From the NCBI GenBank assembly GCA_964452085.1, contig CAYVKL010000005.1, positions 1 through 64,000 of the forward strand: 64,000 nucleotides of DNA, written 5' to 3'. The notes below the pieces were generated by a model. It was not told the origin of the DNA. It searched no databases and saw nothing but the letters and a program-made list of their open reading frames with translations. The position numbers and the translations under genes are program-made. The DNA comes from Methanobacterium sp964452085 (GTDB lineage: Archaea; Methanobacteriota; Methanobacteria; Methanobacteriales; Methanobacteriaceae). Below are positions 9,513 through 19,737 of this stretch, piece after piece (position 1 is the first letter of the stretch; the number at the start of each line of letters is the position of its first letter).

Positions 9513-9728
9513 ATGGATAAACTAAAAGTATCAAGTTATTTGCTATTGATAATTTCTCTGGCAGGAATAATCTATGCTCTCCTTTTCAATCCACCCAACT
9601 GGATTGTTTATGGAATTTCCATTATATTCATACCCACATTAATACTCTCCTTTGGACTTATCATCATGGCCAGAGGTCCCAAGGCTGATGAAGAAGACAA
9701 AACCAGAGAACCATTTATCGGATATTAA
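9513..9728 (+). CDS. ehaI: Energy-converting hydrogenase A subunit EhaI
   Basis: A 71-residue protein with two helices and a charged C-terminal tail (RGPKADEEDKTREPFIGY). GGTGA at 9503-9507 is correctly spaced for ATG 9513; the GTG at 9504 is part of that ribosome site. Located between EhaH and the NuoH-like EhaJ. Confidence 0.8.
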   Translation: MDKLKVSSYLLLIISLAGIIYALLFNPPNWIVYGISIIFIPTLILSFGLIIMARGPKADEEDKTREPFIGY

Positions 9729-9774
9729 ACATCAAATTAATTTAACAAAAATTAACCGTAAAAATAAGGAATAA

Positions 9775-10653
<879 letters not shown>

Positions 10654-10662
10654 GGAGAATCA

Positions 10663-10927
<265 letters not shown>

Positions 10928-10938
10928 ATGGTGATTTA

Positions 10939-11262
10939 ATGAATGAAACAATTTACCTCCTCTACATACTTTCATTTGTACTGGGATCCATACTTGGACT
11001 GGTACTCAGCTACAGAAAATACAAAGCACCCTATGCTCTTGGAAAATTAGATGTTTTGGCTGTGCTGCTGGCTGTAATAGGCTGGACACTGACCCTTAAC
11101 AGCACTTTAATCACTTTCATACCATACTACATAACCATAACCATTGGTGTGTTTTTACTGGCAATGGTACTGGGAATGAGACCCGGTTATGGTAGAAATG
11201 AAACATTTATCGGTATAATAATTGCTGGAATCATCTGGATAATCAGGACGGTGATCCTTTGA
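10939..11262 (+). CDS. ehaL: Energy-converting hydrogenase A subunit EhaL
   Basis: A 107-residue protein with three to four helices (LYILSFVLGSILGLVLSY, DVLAVLLAVIGWTLTL). ATG 10939 follows GGTGAT 11 bases after the ehaK stop; a longer frame from 10861 reads through ehaK and is not credible. The stop overlaps the TTG start of ehaM. Confidence 0.8.
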   Translation: MNETIYLLYILSFVLGSILGLVLSYRKYKAPYALGKLDVLAVLLAVIGWTLTLNSTLITFIPYYITITIGVFLLAMVLGMRPGYGRNETFIGIIIAGIIWIIRTVIL

Positions 11263-11681
11263 ATAATGAGGATGTTGAAAAAACAACTGACAATGTTGCT
11301 CATAATGAGGATGTGCTACATATAATGAAAATGCGCATCGTTGAGAGCTATCGATGGCAAGTAGATATAATTGAGCCCTTTTCAAAGGAATTAGGAATAA
11401 GCAAAGAACAACTGGACGAAATTCTTATTAGAAGGTTGGATATGTCCAGTTTAGAAGCAATACACCCCCGATTCGAATCATCCCAACATTACTGTATTAA
11501 AGAACGAGTTCACGCAGACCTTAGACTATGCTGGCTTTGTGATGTTATGAACATTTTATCTGAGGAAGAGAGTGAAGAGATTAAAAATAAAATAGCCAGC
11601 GAAATATTAGATAAGGGTAAATCTTACCAAGAAGCCGTTGAAGATGGTAAAAAAGATTTGTTAGAATATTTGATGAGGTAA
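11259..11681 (+). CDS. ehaM: Energy-converting hydrogenase A subunit EhaM (hydrophilic, DUF1959)
   Basis: A soluble, helical 140-residue protein with no membrane segment. The pattern EPFSKELGISKEQLDEILIR and RLCWLCDVMNIL matches the DUF1959 family, one of the hydrophilic Eha subunits without a complex I relative. TTG start inside the ehaL stop. The first ~20 residues contain two similar short stretches (NNEDVEK and HNEDVLH), perhaps a small duplication. A link between the membrane arm and the catalytic module is inferred from position only. Confidence 0.82.
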   Translation: MNNEDVEKTTDNVAHNEDVLHIMKMRIVESYRWQVDIIEPFSKELGISKEQLDEILIRRLDMSSLEAIHPRFESSQHYCIKERVHADLRLCWLCDVMNILSEEESEEIKNKIASEILDKGKSYQEAVEDGKKDLLEYLMR

Positions 11682-11685
11682 ATCA

Positions 11686-12135
11686 ATGTTAGATGCTCTT
11701 AAAGATGTTGTAAGGAAAAGTTCAATACATGTTTGCCTTATAAACACCGGAGGATGTAATGGCTGCGATATTGAAGTTGTAGCCCTCTTATCACCCCGCT
11801 ATGATTTGGAACAGTACGGCATATACGTACACAACAACCCCCGAGAAGCTGATGTAATTCTGGTTACCGGAGCCGTTTCAGAGCAGTGGAAAAAGAATCT
11901 GCAGAGGATCTATGCCAAGGCCCCTGAACCTAAAGTAGTGGTTGCCATAGGAAACTGTCCCCTCACTGGAGATGTTTTTAACCAGGAAGGTTGCAGTATC
12001 TATGCACCTGTATCTGACTTCATACCCGTAGACGCAGAGATATCCGGCTGCCCACCAAGGCCTTCAGAGATATTAGCAGCAATTTTAGCAGTGGGACCAG
12101 ATGCAATAGCCGCCAAAGGGAGGCAAAAACCATGA
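11686..12135 (+). CDS. ehaN: Eha [NiFe]-hydrogenase small subunit EhaN
   Basis: A 149-residue NuoB-like small subunit. The four ligands of the proximal [4Fe-4S] cluster are visible: NTGGCNGCDIE (two Cys), VVAIGNCPLTG and ISGCPPRPSEI. It passes electrons between the [NiFe] site of EhaO and the ferredoxin-type subunits. It starts 4 bases after ehaM and overlaps ehaO by 4 bases (ATGA). The length is normal for group 4 hydrogenases. Confidence 0.93.
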   Translation: MLDALKDVVRKSSIHVCLINTGGCNGCDIEVVALLSPRYDLEQYGIYVHNNPREADVILVTGAVSEQWKKNLQRIYAKAPEPKVVVAIGNCPLTGDVFNQEGCSIYAPVSDFIPVDAEISGCPPRPSEILAAILAVGPDAIAAKGRQKP

Positions 12136-13268
12136 TATTACCCATAGGACCAATTCACCCTGGACTTAAAGAACCCCTTCGCCTGAAACTTAAAACACGG
12201 GGAGAGAAGGTTTTAAGTGCAGAAATTGATTACGGATATGTTCACAGAGGAATAGAGAGAGTTATGCAGGGTAAAACCTGGCAAAAAGGAATATTCCTAT
12301 CAGAAAGAGTGTGCGGAATATGTTCTTACATTCACACCCAGACCTTTGCGGAAACCTTTGAAAAGATTGCAGGGGAACGTGTTCCTTTAAGAGCACAATA
12401 CTTAAGAGTTTTAACCAATGAACTGGACAGAATCCAGAGTCACCTTTTGGCTAACTCCACTTATTTCAAAGCCATTGAACATGAAACACTGTTTATGTAC
12501 ATGTTATACTTAAGAGAACCAGTTATGGACGCTATTGAACTATTAACTGGTAATCGAGTTAACATGGGTTGGAATGTGGTTGGTGGTGTTAAAATGGATG
12601 CCAAAGAAACCCACCTCCAGAGTATACACAAAATTATGTTAAATCTCGAAGCTGAATACCATAAATATGTTGAGATGTTTGATGAAGGTCCACTACTGGC
12701 CCTCCGGTCAAAAGATGTGGGTAAAATGAGTCGCGACGACGCCATAAAAGGCCGTGCAGTGGGACCTATTGGTCGTGCTTCTGGTTTGAAACATGACCTA
12801 AGAGAAGATCATCACACTTATAGAGATAACTTTGACTGGAAAGTCATCTGGAGAAAAGAAGGAGATAATTACGCCAGAACCATGAACCGGTTCGATGAAA
12901 TCCCAGTATCAATTAGTCTCATCAAACAAGTTATTGAAAACATACCTGAAGGAGATGTTCGTAAAAAAATCGATATTCCGGCTGGTTACGGGGAATGGAG
13001 GAATGAAGCTCCCCGTGGAGAAGTAACATACATGATCAAGACCAATGGGAACCTCATACAAAATATTTCCATCCGAACTCCCAGTATCATGAACATTGAT
13101 GTCTGTGCCCGGTACATGTTCGATGATGTAGCTACTGTGGCTGATGCCATAGCCACCTATGCCAGTGTAGACCCCTGTATCGCCTGTACTGAAAGGGTTG
13201 TAATACTTGATGAAAGTGGAGAAAAAAAGGAGTTTGATGGACTTCATAACGTTAAATATTTAAAATAA
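12132..13268 (+). CDS. ehaO: Eha [NiFe]-hydrogenase large subunit EhaO
   Basis: A 378-residue NuoD-like catalytic subunit. The nickel ligands are in RVCGICSYIHT (Cys61, Cys64) and DPCIACTER (Cys349, Cys352), with Arg at the position where many [NiFe] enzymes have His. About 23 residues follow the last ligand. The N-terminal GPIHPGLKEP and EIDYGYVHRGIE motifs are typical of group 4 enzymes. It oxidises H2 or forms it at the membrane. The next gene is 84 bases downstream. Confidence 0.94.
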   Translation: MILPIGPIHPGLKEPLRLKLKTRGEKVLSAEIDYGYVHRGIERVMQGKTWQKGIFLSERVCGICSYIHTQTFAETFEKIAGERVPLRAQYLRVLTNELDRIQSHLLANSTYFKAIEHETLFMYMLYLREPVMDAIELLTGNRVNMGWNVVGGVKMDAKETHLQSIHKIMLNLEAEYHKYVEMFDEGPLLALRSKDVGKMSRDDAIKGRAVGPIGRASGLKHDLREDHHTYRDNFDWKVIWRKEGDNYARTMNRFDEIPVSISLIKQVIENIPEGDVRKKIDIPAGYGEWRNEAPRGEVTYMIKTNGNLIQNISIRTPSIMNIDVCARYMFDDVATVADAIATYASVDPCIACTERVVILDESGEKKEFDGLHNVKYLK

Positions 13269-13352
13269 ACGTTAAATCCACCAAAAAACACTGCATAATA
13301 GTTGACCAATGTTTACACAATTGCTAAATCATTTAAAAAAAGTTGATGCATT

Positions 13353-14390
13353 ATGTCATCAGTAATCTGGTATCTTTACGAGTTTGCCCGAAAATCATGG
13401 GCTGAAAGTTTCGCTGTAGCCAAGACTAACGCTGAGATCGTGGAAACACCTGATCGTTTCCGTGATTTTCCAGAAGTCTTCCCTGAATACTGCATAGCCT
13501 GTGGTGCCTGTACTGCAGCGTGTCCAGCTCCAAATGCCATAAAATTAGTCAGGAGTGAGGACACTACAGAAAAAGAAGGGAAAACATATCCTGTCATTAA
13601 TAACAGAGGTTGTATCCGCTGTGGTTTTTGTGCAGAAGTCTGTCCTACAGACCCTAAAACACTTACATGTGGTGAAAACCACCTCATAAGGGAAGATTTC
13701 ACCATACTACCCACCGAAAGGATGTTTGTTATTGACGACTACCTTTGTATTCGATGCAAGAAGTGTATGAAACCCTGTCCGGTAGAGGGAGCCATAATAG
13801 AGGAAGATAACAAAATCATCATCGACCAATCCAAATGCATTGGCTGTGGAAACTGTCTAGATGCCTGCCCAGTGAAAGGTGCAGCGAAAGGTATATACAT
13901 TTCCTATATTCAGGAACAGAAGGATATAATTAACATTTTAGTTAACACTCTTGAAGAGTTTATAGAGGGCGAAAGAGATAATATTAGTCATTTATCTGAT
14001 AAAGAGGTTTACAAAATCGATTTACCAATAGAGGATCTTGTTCATCGTGCCAGATCCATTTTAAGCAATGACGACCTGATACTGGACACATTCCAAAAAA
14101 TCACGGACCGGCTTAAACTGCGTATTGTAACATGGGATGAGGATAAATGCAAAAAATGTCAACTTTGTGTTAAAGAATGTCCATCCGGTGCCATAAACTA
14201 TAATGAAAAAGAAAATAGGGTTGAACGTGATACCAAAAAATGTCTGCGTTGCAGTACATGTTACCAGACCTGCCCATTTGGTGTGGCGGGTTATTTTGTG
14301 GCCAGGTTCCTCTTAGAACCCCCATCCTTGGAGGATGGTGTTATTCATATTACAGTTAAAGCGTCGCAGTTACCCATAGGAGCTGATTAA
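13353..14390 (+). CDS. ehaP: Eha polyferredoxin EhaP, six [4Fe-4S] clusters
   Basis: A 345-residue iron-sulfur protein with exactly six CxxCxxCxxxCP-type motifs, four in the N-terminal half (from CIACGACTAACP, about residues 48-175) and two near the C-terminus (CKKCQLCVKECP, CLRCSTCYQTCP), separated by a helical linker of about 90 residues. The six-cluster count matches the published Eha operon and excludes Ehb. It would carry electrons between EhaN and ferredoxin partners. The ribosome site is weak. Confidence 0.92.
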   Translation: MSSVIWYLYEFARKSWAESFAVAKTNAEIVETPDRFRDFPEVFPEYCIACGACTAACPAPNAIKLVRSEDTTEKEGKTYPVINNRGCIRCGFCAEVCPTDPKTLTCGENHLIREDFTILPTERMFVIDDYLCIRCKKCMKPCPVEGAIIEEDNKIIIDQSKCIGCGNCLDACPVKGAAKGIYISYIQEQKDIINILVNTLEEFIEGERDNISHLSDKEVYKIDLPIEDLVHRARSILSNDDLILDTFQKITDRLKLRIVTWDEDKCKKCQLCVKECPSGAINYNEKENRVERDTKKCLRCSTCYQTCPFGVAGYFVARFLLEPPSLEDGVIHITVKASQLPIGAD

Positions 14391-14430
14391 AATTCCCACT
14401 GCATCAGAAAAAGGTGAAAAATCAGATAAA

Positions 14431-15765
14431 GTGAAAAAGATCTACAAACCACTCCGTGATGTGGAAGTGGAATATGAGGTGGACCATGATAAATGCGCCT
14501 CCTGCAATGAGAGGCCATGTCTTAAAGCCTGCCCAGTAGATGCTGTTCATGAAGTTCCCCCTGACAGTCACATTGAGATTGATGATAAATGCTTTGGGTG
14601 CATTTTGTGTAGGGATGCGTGTCCATATGATGCTATAAACATGGAGACCACTCTTTCTAAACCCCGTAGAGAGAATGTTCCCAATATAAACACTAAATTG
14701 TGTCGCCAGTGCGGTGCATGTGTCAATGCCTGCCGAACTGGAGCTATCCATCTTATTTCTTCAGGTACTGAAGAAGCACACAGTGAAATTGATGAAGATA
14801 AATGTGTGCGTTGTGGTTACTGTTCCAGAGTATGCCCTACTGAAGCCATAAAGTATGGTGAAATCCTTCCACGCTCAGTGGTAGGTGGTAAAGCCATAGT
14901 GGTGAATGAAAAGAAATGCATTGGGTGCATGACCTGTACCAGAGTATGCCCATCCCGTGGAGCAATCAATGTAGGTAAGCTGAGTAAACTTCCTTATATC
15001 AATCCATCTTACTGTGCACGATGTGAAGAGTGTATGAATGTCTGCCCATCCACCGCAATCAGGTACTCATCCCGTAAACGAGCTTATAAGGGTTACACTA
15101 AGATCAAAACCATGGATCTAGTTTCAGAACTCCTGGAAAAGGAAAGTAAAAAATTAGCCCACGAAACAGTTAAAATTGATTCTATTCTTAATAAAATCAC
15201 CCGTGAAGTCAGCTATAGTCATGAAGATGATGAGTTCACCCAGGATGTTACTGAACTCATGACTGATGAAATTAAAGCACTCGTGGAAGGTGAACTTGAC
15301 GTTGAAGATTTGGGTGAGATAATACAGGCCACCTCCCCCCACAGGGTGATAAAAGTATCAGAAGACACTTGCATTGGTTGTGGTGCTTGTATCAAGGAAT
15401 GTCCAGTAGAATGTATAGAACTGGAAATGCCATCACCAGTTCACATTGGCGCAGAATGTGTTTACTGTGGTAAATGCGTTGAAACCTGCCCATTCCAGGC
15501 CATCAGTCTTAAAGAGGAATACTTCCAGGTTGAAGAAGGGCATATCCTATTTAAAAGACGCAATATTCTCGGCACATCTACTGGAGAAGTTTTAATTGAT
15601 TCTGATTCATGTCAAAGTTGCGGTGTGTGTGTCAACAAGTGTCCAGTTGATGCCATGAGCATGGTAGATGATCAGGTTGATGTGAATCAGGATAGTTGTA
15701 TCTTGTGCGGTGAATGTCAGAGAATATGTCCCACCAAAGCAGTTCAACTTCATGAAAAAGCATAA
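14431..15765 (+). CDS. ehaQ: Eha polyferredoxin EhaQ, ten [4Fe-4S] clusters
   Basis: A 444-residue protein with ten cysteine motifs. The first is a variant (CASCNERPCLKACP, two extra residues); the others are regular CxxCxxCxxxC, the third lacking the usual Pro (CVNACRTG). A helical spacer of about 90 residues separates clusters 6 and 7. It is expected to relay electrons in the Eha complex with EhaP. GTG 14431 is used here; AAGGTGA at 14411-14417 lies 13 bases away, so the true start may be slightly upstream at a non-standard codon. Confidence 0.9.
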   Translation: MKKIYKPLRDVEVEYEVDHDKCASCNERPCLKACPVDAVHEVPPDSHIEIDDKCFGCILCRDACPYDAINMETTLSKPRRENVPNINTKLCRQCGACVNACRTGAIHLISSGTEEAHSEIDEDKCVRCGYCSRVCPTEAIKYGEILPRSVVGGKAIVVNEKKCIGCMTCTRVCPSRGAINVGKLSKLPYINPSYCARCEECMNVCPSTAIRYSSRKRAYKGYTKIKTMDLVSELLEKESKKLAHETVKIDSILNKITREVSYSHEDDEFTQDVTELMTDEIKALVEGELDVEDLGEIIQATSPHRVIKVSEDTCIGCGACIKECPVECIELEMPSPVHIGAECVYCGKCVETCPFQAISLKEEYFQVEEGHILFKRRNILGTSTGEVLIDSDSCQSCGVCVNKCPVDAMSMVDDQVDVNQDSCILCGECQRICPTKAVQLHEKA

Positions 15766-15883
15766 GATATTCATTCATTTTTACATGATAATTACTGAAA
15801 CTGGTAAAATTAAAACTAGTAAATAATAGATAAAATATTGAATAAGATAGATATTTATTCAAACGTCCATAGGAGGATGTAAA

Positions 15884-16906
15884 TTGGGTAACAAATTCTT
15901 TGTTTCTGACTGTGAAGGGCCCATTTCTGTAAATGATAATGCTTTTGAACTTGCGGGTCATTTTATAGAAGATGGAGAAAAGTTCTTCCAGATAGTTAGC
16001 AAATATGATGATATTCTGGTTGATGAAATCAAAAGACCAGGATACAATGCAGGAGATACATTAAAATTAATATTACCATTTTTAAAGGCTTACGGTGCCA
16101 CAAATGAGAATATGGAGGCGTTTTCATCAAGAAATGTTTTACTTATTCCTGGTGCGCCTCAAACCATGCGCTTGGTGAATGAGATGATGCCTTCCTTTAT
16201 TGTCAGCACCAGCTACGAACCATACATCCGGGCTCTTTGTGATTTAATTCATTTTCCATTTGATCACTGTTACTGTACCAGTCTCGATCTTGAAAGTCAC
16301 CGGTTGAGTGAAGAAGATGCTCGGAAGGTTAAAGAATTCAAGTCTTCAGTGGTCGACAACCCTAAATTTGAGAACCTGGAACGTATATTCTGGGAGGAAA
16401 TACCTAAGATGGAAATTGGTTCATTATTCACTGAAGTCAAACCAGTAGGTGGAGAAGCCAAGAAGGAGGCAGTCCTGAATATCATTGGGAAGAATAACTT
16501 ACAACCACAGGACCTGATGTATGTTGGAGATAGTATTACCGATGTTGAACCTCTACGTTTTGCAAGGGAAAATAATGGCGTGGCAGTATCATTTAATGGG
16601 AATGAATACGCATTGAACGAGGCATCTATAGCCATTATTTCAGACAATACAGTTATCACATCCATTATCGCAGATCTGTTCTACAGATATGACAGTAAAG
16701 TAGTTATGGAATTTGTCAGATCTTTTGGAGAAAATCCTGAAAAAGCCTTAAAGGAGCATGATGTTAACCCTGAATTAGCCATTTTATTAAAAAATACTTA
16801 TACTAAAATTGAACTTATCAAACCAGATAATCTAGATGAATTAAAGAAAATAAGTGCTAAATTCCGGAAAGAAGTGAGAGGGGAAGCAATAGGAGGGCTG
16901 GGATGA
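15884..16906 (+). CDS. ehaR: Energy-converting hydrogenase A subunit EhaR (HAD-like)
   Basis: A 340-residue soluble protein with haloacid dehalogenase features: FFVSDCEGPIS as motif I, VSTSYEPY as motif II and YVGDSITDVEPL as motif IV. Motif I reads Asp-Cys-Glu, so the usual second Asp is Glu. A phosphatase activity is plausible but no substrate is known, and its link to Eha is only by operon. The TTG start has a full AGGAGG site. 118 bases of AT-rich sequence before it could hold an internal promoter. The stop overlaps ehaS (ATGA). Confidence 0.83.
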   Translation: MGNKFFVSDCEGPISVNDNAFELAGHFIEDGEKFFQIVSKYDDILVDEIKRPGYNAGDTLKLILPFLKAYGATNENMEAFSSRNVLLIPGAPQTMRLVNEMMPSFIVSTSYEPYIRALCDLIHFPFDHCYCTSLDLESHRLSEEDARKVKEFKSSVVDNPKFENLERIFWEEIPKMEIGSLFTEVKPVGGEAKKEAVLNIIGKNNLQPQDLMYVGDSITDVEPLRFARENNGVAVSFNGNEYALNEASIAIISDNTVITSIIADLFYRYDSKVVMEFVRSFGENPEKALKEHDVNPELAILLKNTYTKIELIKPDNLDELKKISAKFRKEVRGEAIGGLG

Positions 16907-17811
16907 CTGACCAAATTATAAAATCTAAATTGGATAGAATAGAGGATACCTATGCTGAGGCTTTCAGTGGTATCTGTTGTCGGGTCATTGTCACTGCAGA
17001 TGATGAGGAAACCCTCCATAGAGCTGCTTATGATGCCACATCCACCCCTGGAACTGTTATTGGTCGAGTGGAAGGGGGAATCGAAGCATGGTTGACTGAA
17101 GACCAGACTCCAGATGGTAGAAAAGGAGCTATATTACATTTCTGGTATGATAAAGAGGACCTAGAAAAATTCGAAATTGAATTATCCTATCGTATCAGAC
17201 AGGACATCTTGGTAAAACCTTTCACATCCCTATTTGATGCATCGATAAACCCTTCAGGTTATATTGACACCATGAAACATGTTGGACACTGTGGTGATGG
17301 ATACGAATGGCAAGATGAACTCTATGGCCGTCATATGATTATTGTACCTATTGCCATACCAGATTTCCTCATAGAAAGAAAAATTGGATACATGAAAGGA
17401 ATTATGGGAGCCAATTTCTGGTACTTCTGCAGTAGTAAAGAAGCTGTACTTCAAGGAGGAAGGGAAGCATTAAAAGCAATCAAAACAGTTAAAGGAGTTA
17501 TAACACCCTTTGATATTTGTTCGGCAGCTTCTAAACCTGAAACTAACTATCCATGGATTGGACCCACCACCAACCATCCATTCTGCCCCACATTACAACA
17601 TAGTCTAGGTGATGAATCCAAAGTACCTCCTGGCGTGGAGTACATCCCGGAGATAGTTTTGAACGGACTAAACATGGAAAGTCTTAAAAAAGCCATGCAA
17701 AAGGGTATTGAAGTTTTACTAGATTATGATGAAGTTCTGGGTATTTCTGCTGGTAATTATGGTGGACAGTTAGGAGATTACAAAATTCCATTGAAAGAGT
17801 TGTTCCCATGA
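16903..17811 (+). CDS. ehaS: EhaS, formylmethanofuran:H4MPT formyltransferase paralogue
   Basis: A 302-residue homologue of Ftr, the enzyme moving the formyl group from formylmethanofuran to tetrahydromethanopterin; the length equals the usual ~297. Segments such as TPGTVIGRVEGGIEAWL and GANFWYFCSSKEAVLQGG follow the Ftr pattern. Ftr-like genes at the end of eha operons are known as ftrII/ehaS; whether they are active enzymes is unclear. Translationally coupled by ATGA overlaps to ehaR and ehaT, which ties it to hydrogenase-driven CO2 entry. Confidence 0.85.
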   Translation: MTDQIIKSKLDRIEDTYAEAFSGICCRVIVTADDEETLHRAAYDATSTPGTVIGRVEGGIEAWLTEDQTPDGRKGAILHFWYDKEDLEKFEIELSYRIRQDILVKPFTSLFDASINPSGYIDTMKHVGHCGDGYEWQDELYGRHMIIVPIAIPDFLIERKIGYMKGIMGANFWYFCSSKEAVLQGGREALKAIKTVKGVITPFDICSAASKPETNYPWIGPTTNHPFCPTLQHSLGDESKVPPGVEYIPEIVLNGLNMESLKKAMQKGIEVLLDYDEVLGISAGNYGGQLGDYKIPLKELFP

Positions 17812-18719
17812 CATTGGATGTTATTGGATTTGGAGCATTGAACCTGGATCGCCTTTACCAGGTTAACCATATTGCCTGCAAGGATGAAGAAGGCCAAATC
17901 GAAAATTTACACGAAAGCTGCGGAGGATCCGCTGCTAACACTATAATAGGCCTGGCCCGGCTTGGACTGAACACTGGATTCCTGGGAAAAGTAGCGGGTG
18001 ACATGGAAGGTAAAACCCTCCTTGAGAACCTTAAAAATGAAGATGTGAAAATTGACGGAATTATCCAAAGTCAATTAGGCAGAAGTGGCACAGTACAGGG
18101 ATATGTTGACCGGGAAGGTGAAAGGGCATTATATGTTGACCCTGGAGTGAATGATGACATCATTATAGATGAAATAAATCAGGAATACGCATTTAACACG
18201 CGCCTTATACATCTCACATCATTTGTGGGTAAATCAATAGCAGCTCAAGAAGCCTTACTTGAAATGATTCCTGATCAGGTAATTGTCAGCCTGGATCCGG
18301 GAATGATATATGCATCTCTTGGCCTCAAGTCACTGGAGAACATTCTTCAAAGGACGAATATCCTGTTAATAAATCAGGGTGAGTTAGATCTTCTGCTACC
18401 CCCTGAGGAAGGGTATGATGTTAATATTAACACCCTCTTAAATTATGGAATTGAGATTCTGGTGATTAAACAGGGAGAGAAGGGATGTTTAGTTACAGAT
18501 GGTGCTAAAACGCACCTCTTAGAAGCATTTAAGGTGGAATGTCAGGACACAACCGGTGCAGGAGATGCATTCAACTCAGGATTCATTTACGGTTTTCTAG
18601 ATGGTAAAAGTATTAAAGAATCAGCAACCATTGGAAACTTCGTGGCTTCCTGTTGCGTGCAGGAGATAGGTGCCACCACTGGCCTGCCATCAAAATCCAC
18701 CCTGGAATATCTTGAATAA
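17808..18719 (+). CDS. ehaT: EhaT, PfkB/ribokinase-family kinase
   Basis: A 303-residue PfkB-family kinase. The N-terminal GGSAANTIIGLARLG and the C-terminal anion-hole/catalytic DTTGAGDAFNSGF signatures are intact, so ATP-dependent phosphorylation of a sugar or nucleoside is expected. The substrate is unknown, and its place as the last eha gene has no explained reason. It overlaps ehaS by 4 bases. No clear terminator directly after it. Confidence 0.85.
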   Translation: MTLDVIGFGALNLDRLYQVNHIACKDEEGQIENLHESCGGSAANTIIGLARLGLNTGFLGKVAGDMEGKTLLENLKNEDVKIDGIIQSQLGRSGTVQGYVDREGERALYVDPGVNDDIIIDEINQEYAFNTRLIHLTSFVGKSIAAQEALLEMIPDQVIVSLDPGMIYASLGLKSLENILQRTNILLINQGELDLLLPPEEGYDVNINTLLNYGIEILVIKQGEKGCLVTDGAKTHLLEAFKVECQDTTGAGDAFNSGFIYGFLDGKSIKESATIGNFVASCCVQEIGATTGLPSKSTLEYLE

Positions 18720-18981
18720 GAAGAGTGGGATATTGAATTAAAACAAAGAGTAATTGAAATTAAATTTAGATCTATAAAAAATGAAGTTAATGTATAAAAA
18801 AAACGGAAGCTGATCTTGACATCCATCTATCAAGAAGATATCACCTATTAGATCATGATAATATCATACGAATATTAATAAATTAATAAAAGATTGTTTA
18901 AATAAAATAAATGTATAAAACAAAAACATAAGACCTATATTAATACTCACAGTTAAATATTAAAAGGTAAATGGTGTTAAA

Positions 18982-19737
18982 ATGGACGTGACATTCAAAA
19001 AGAAGAAAGAAGCCCTAGAGGGGGAGGTGGCTCTCAAATCCAGAGACCTGGAAGACAGTCATGAAGGATTTATAGGAGAAATTGAAGACTGTTCCCTGGA
19101 GGAAAAATTCATAACCATATCCCCAGAGTGTGTCCGCTGCAACTTGTGTGTGGAAGAATGTCCTGTTGATGCCATTGAAGATTCCAAATTCACCAGAACT
19201 GCCAGAATACTAGATAATTGTGTTAAATGTGAAATATGTGCCCAAACATGCCCGGTTAGCTGCATTCATGTCATAGAAAGCACCGCACATGTTGAAGAGG
19301 ACGAAGTTAAATATCACCTTAAAGACCAGAAAGTACCGCATCGAAAACTGCGCATGGAAAACATCCATGTAGACCCAGATAAATGTAACTCATGTGCTAC
19401 TTGCGTACGATTCTGCCCCACAGGAGCTATTACTGTTGGGGAAGGTGAAATTGCAAGTATTGATGAAGAAGCATGTGTGGGGTGCGGGGCCTGTGCCAAT
19501 GTCTGTCCCGAGGGTTCAATAGAACTTGAAAGAGAATTAGGGCCTGTTATTAAGACCAAGGAACTCTTGATAGATCAGGATACTTGTGTGCAGTGTCAGG
19601 TCTGTGAGGAAAACTGCCCGGTGGATGCCATTAAAATAGATGATGACAGGGTGGTTTTAGATGAGAATAAATGCATCTTATGCGAAGTTTGTTCTACTAA
19701 ATGCCCGGTAGGGGCTCTAAAACTGGAGATGATGTAA
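18982..19737 (+). CDS. Six-cluster polyferredoxin
   Basis: A 251-residue protein with six CxxCxxCxxxCP motifs (first CVRCNLCVEECP, last CILCEVCSTKCP), two in each third, after an acidic N-terminal extension of about 45 residues. A separate transcript from eha is likely, since 262 AT-rich bases precede it. It is a candidate soluble electron carrier for Eha. The stop is directly followed by the GTG of the CBS gene without any base between. Confidence 0.9.
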   Translation: MDVTFKKKKEALEGEVALKSRDLEDSHEGFIGEIEDCSLEEKFITISPECVRCNLCVEECPVDAIEDSKFTRTARILDNCVKCEICAQTCPVSCIHVIESTAHVEEDEVKYHLKDQKVPHRKLRMENIHVDPDKCNSCATCVRFCPTGAITVGEGEIASIDEEACVGCGACANVCPEGSIELERELGPVIKTKELLIDQDTCVQCQVCEENCPVDAIKIDDDRVVLDENKCILCEVCSTKCPVGALKLEMM

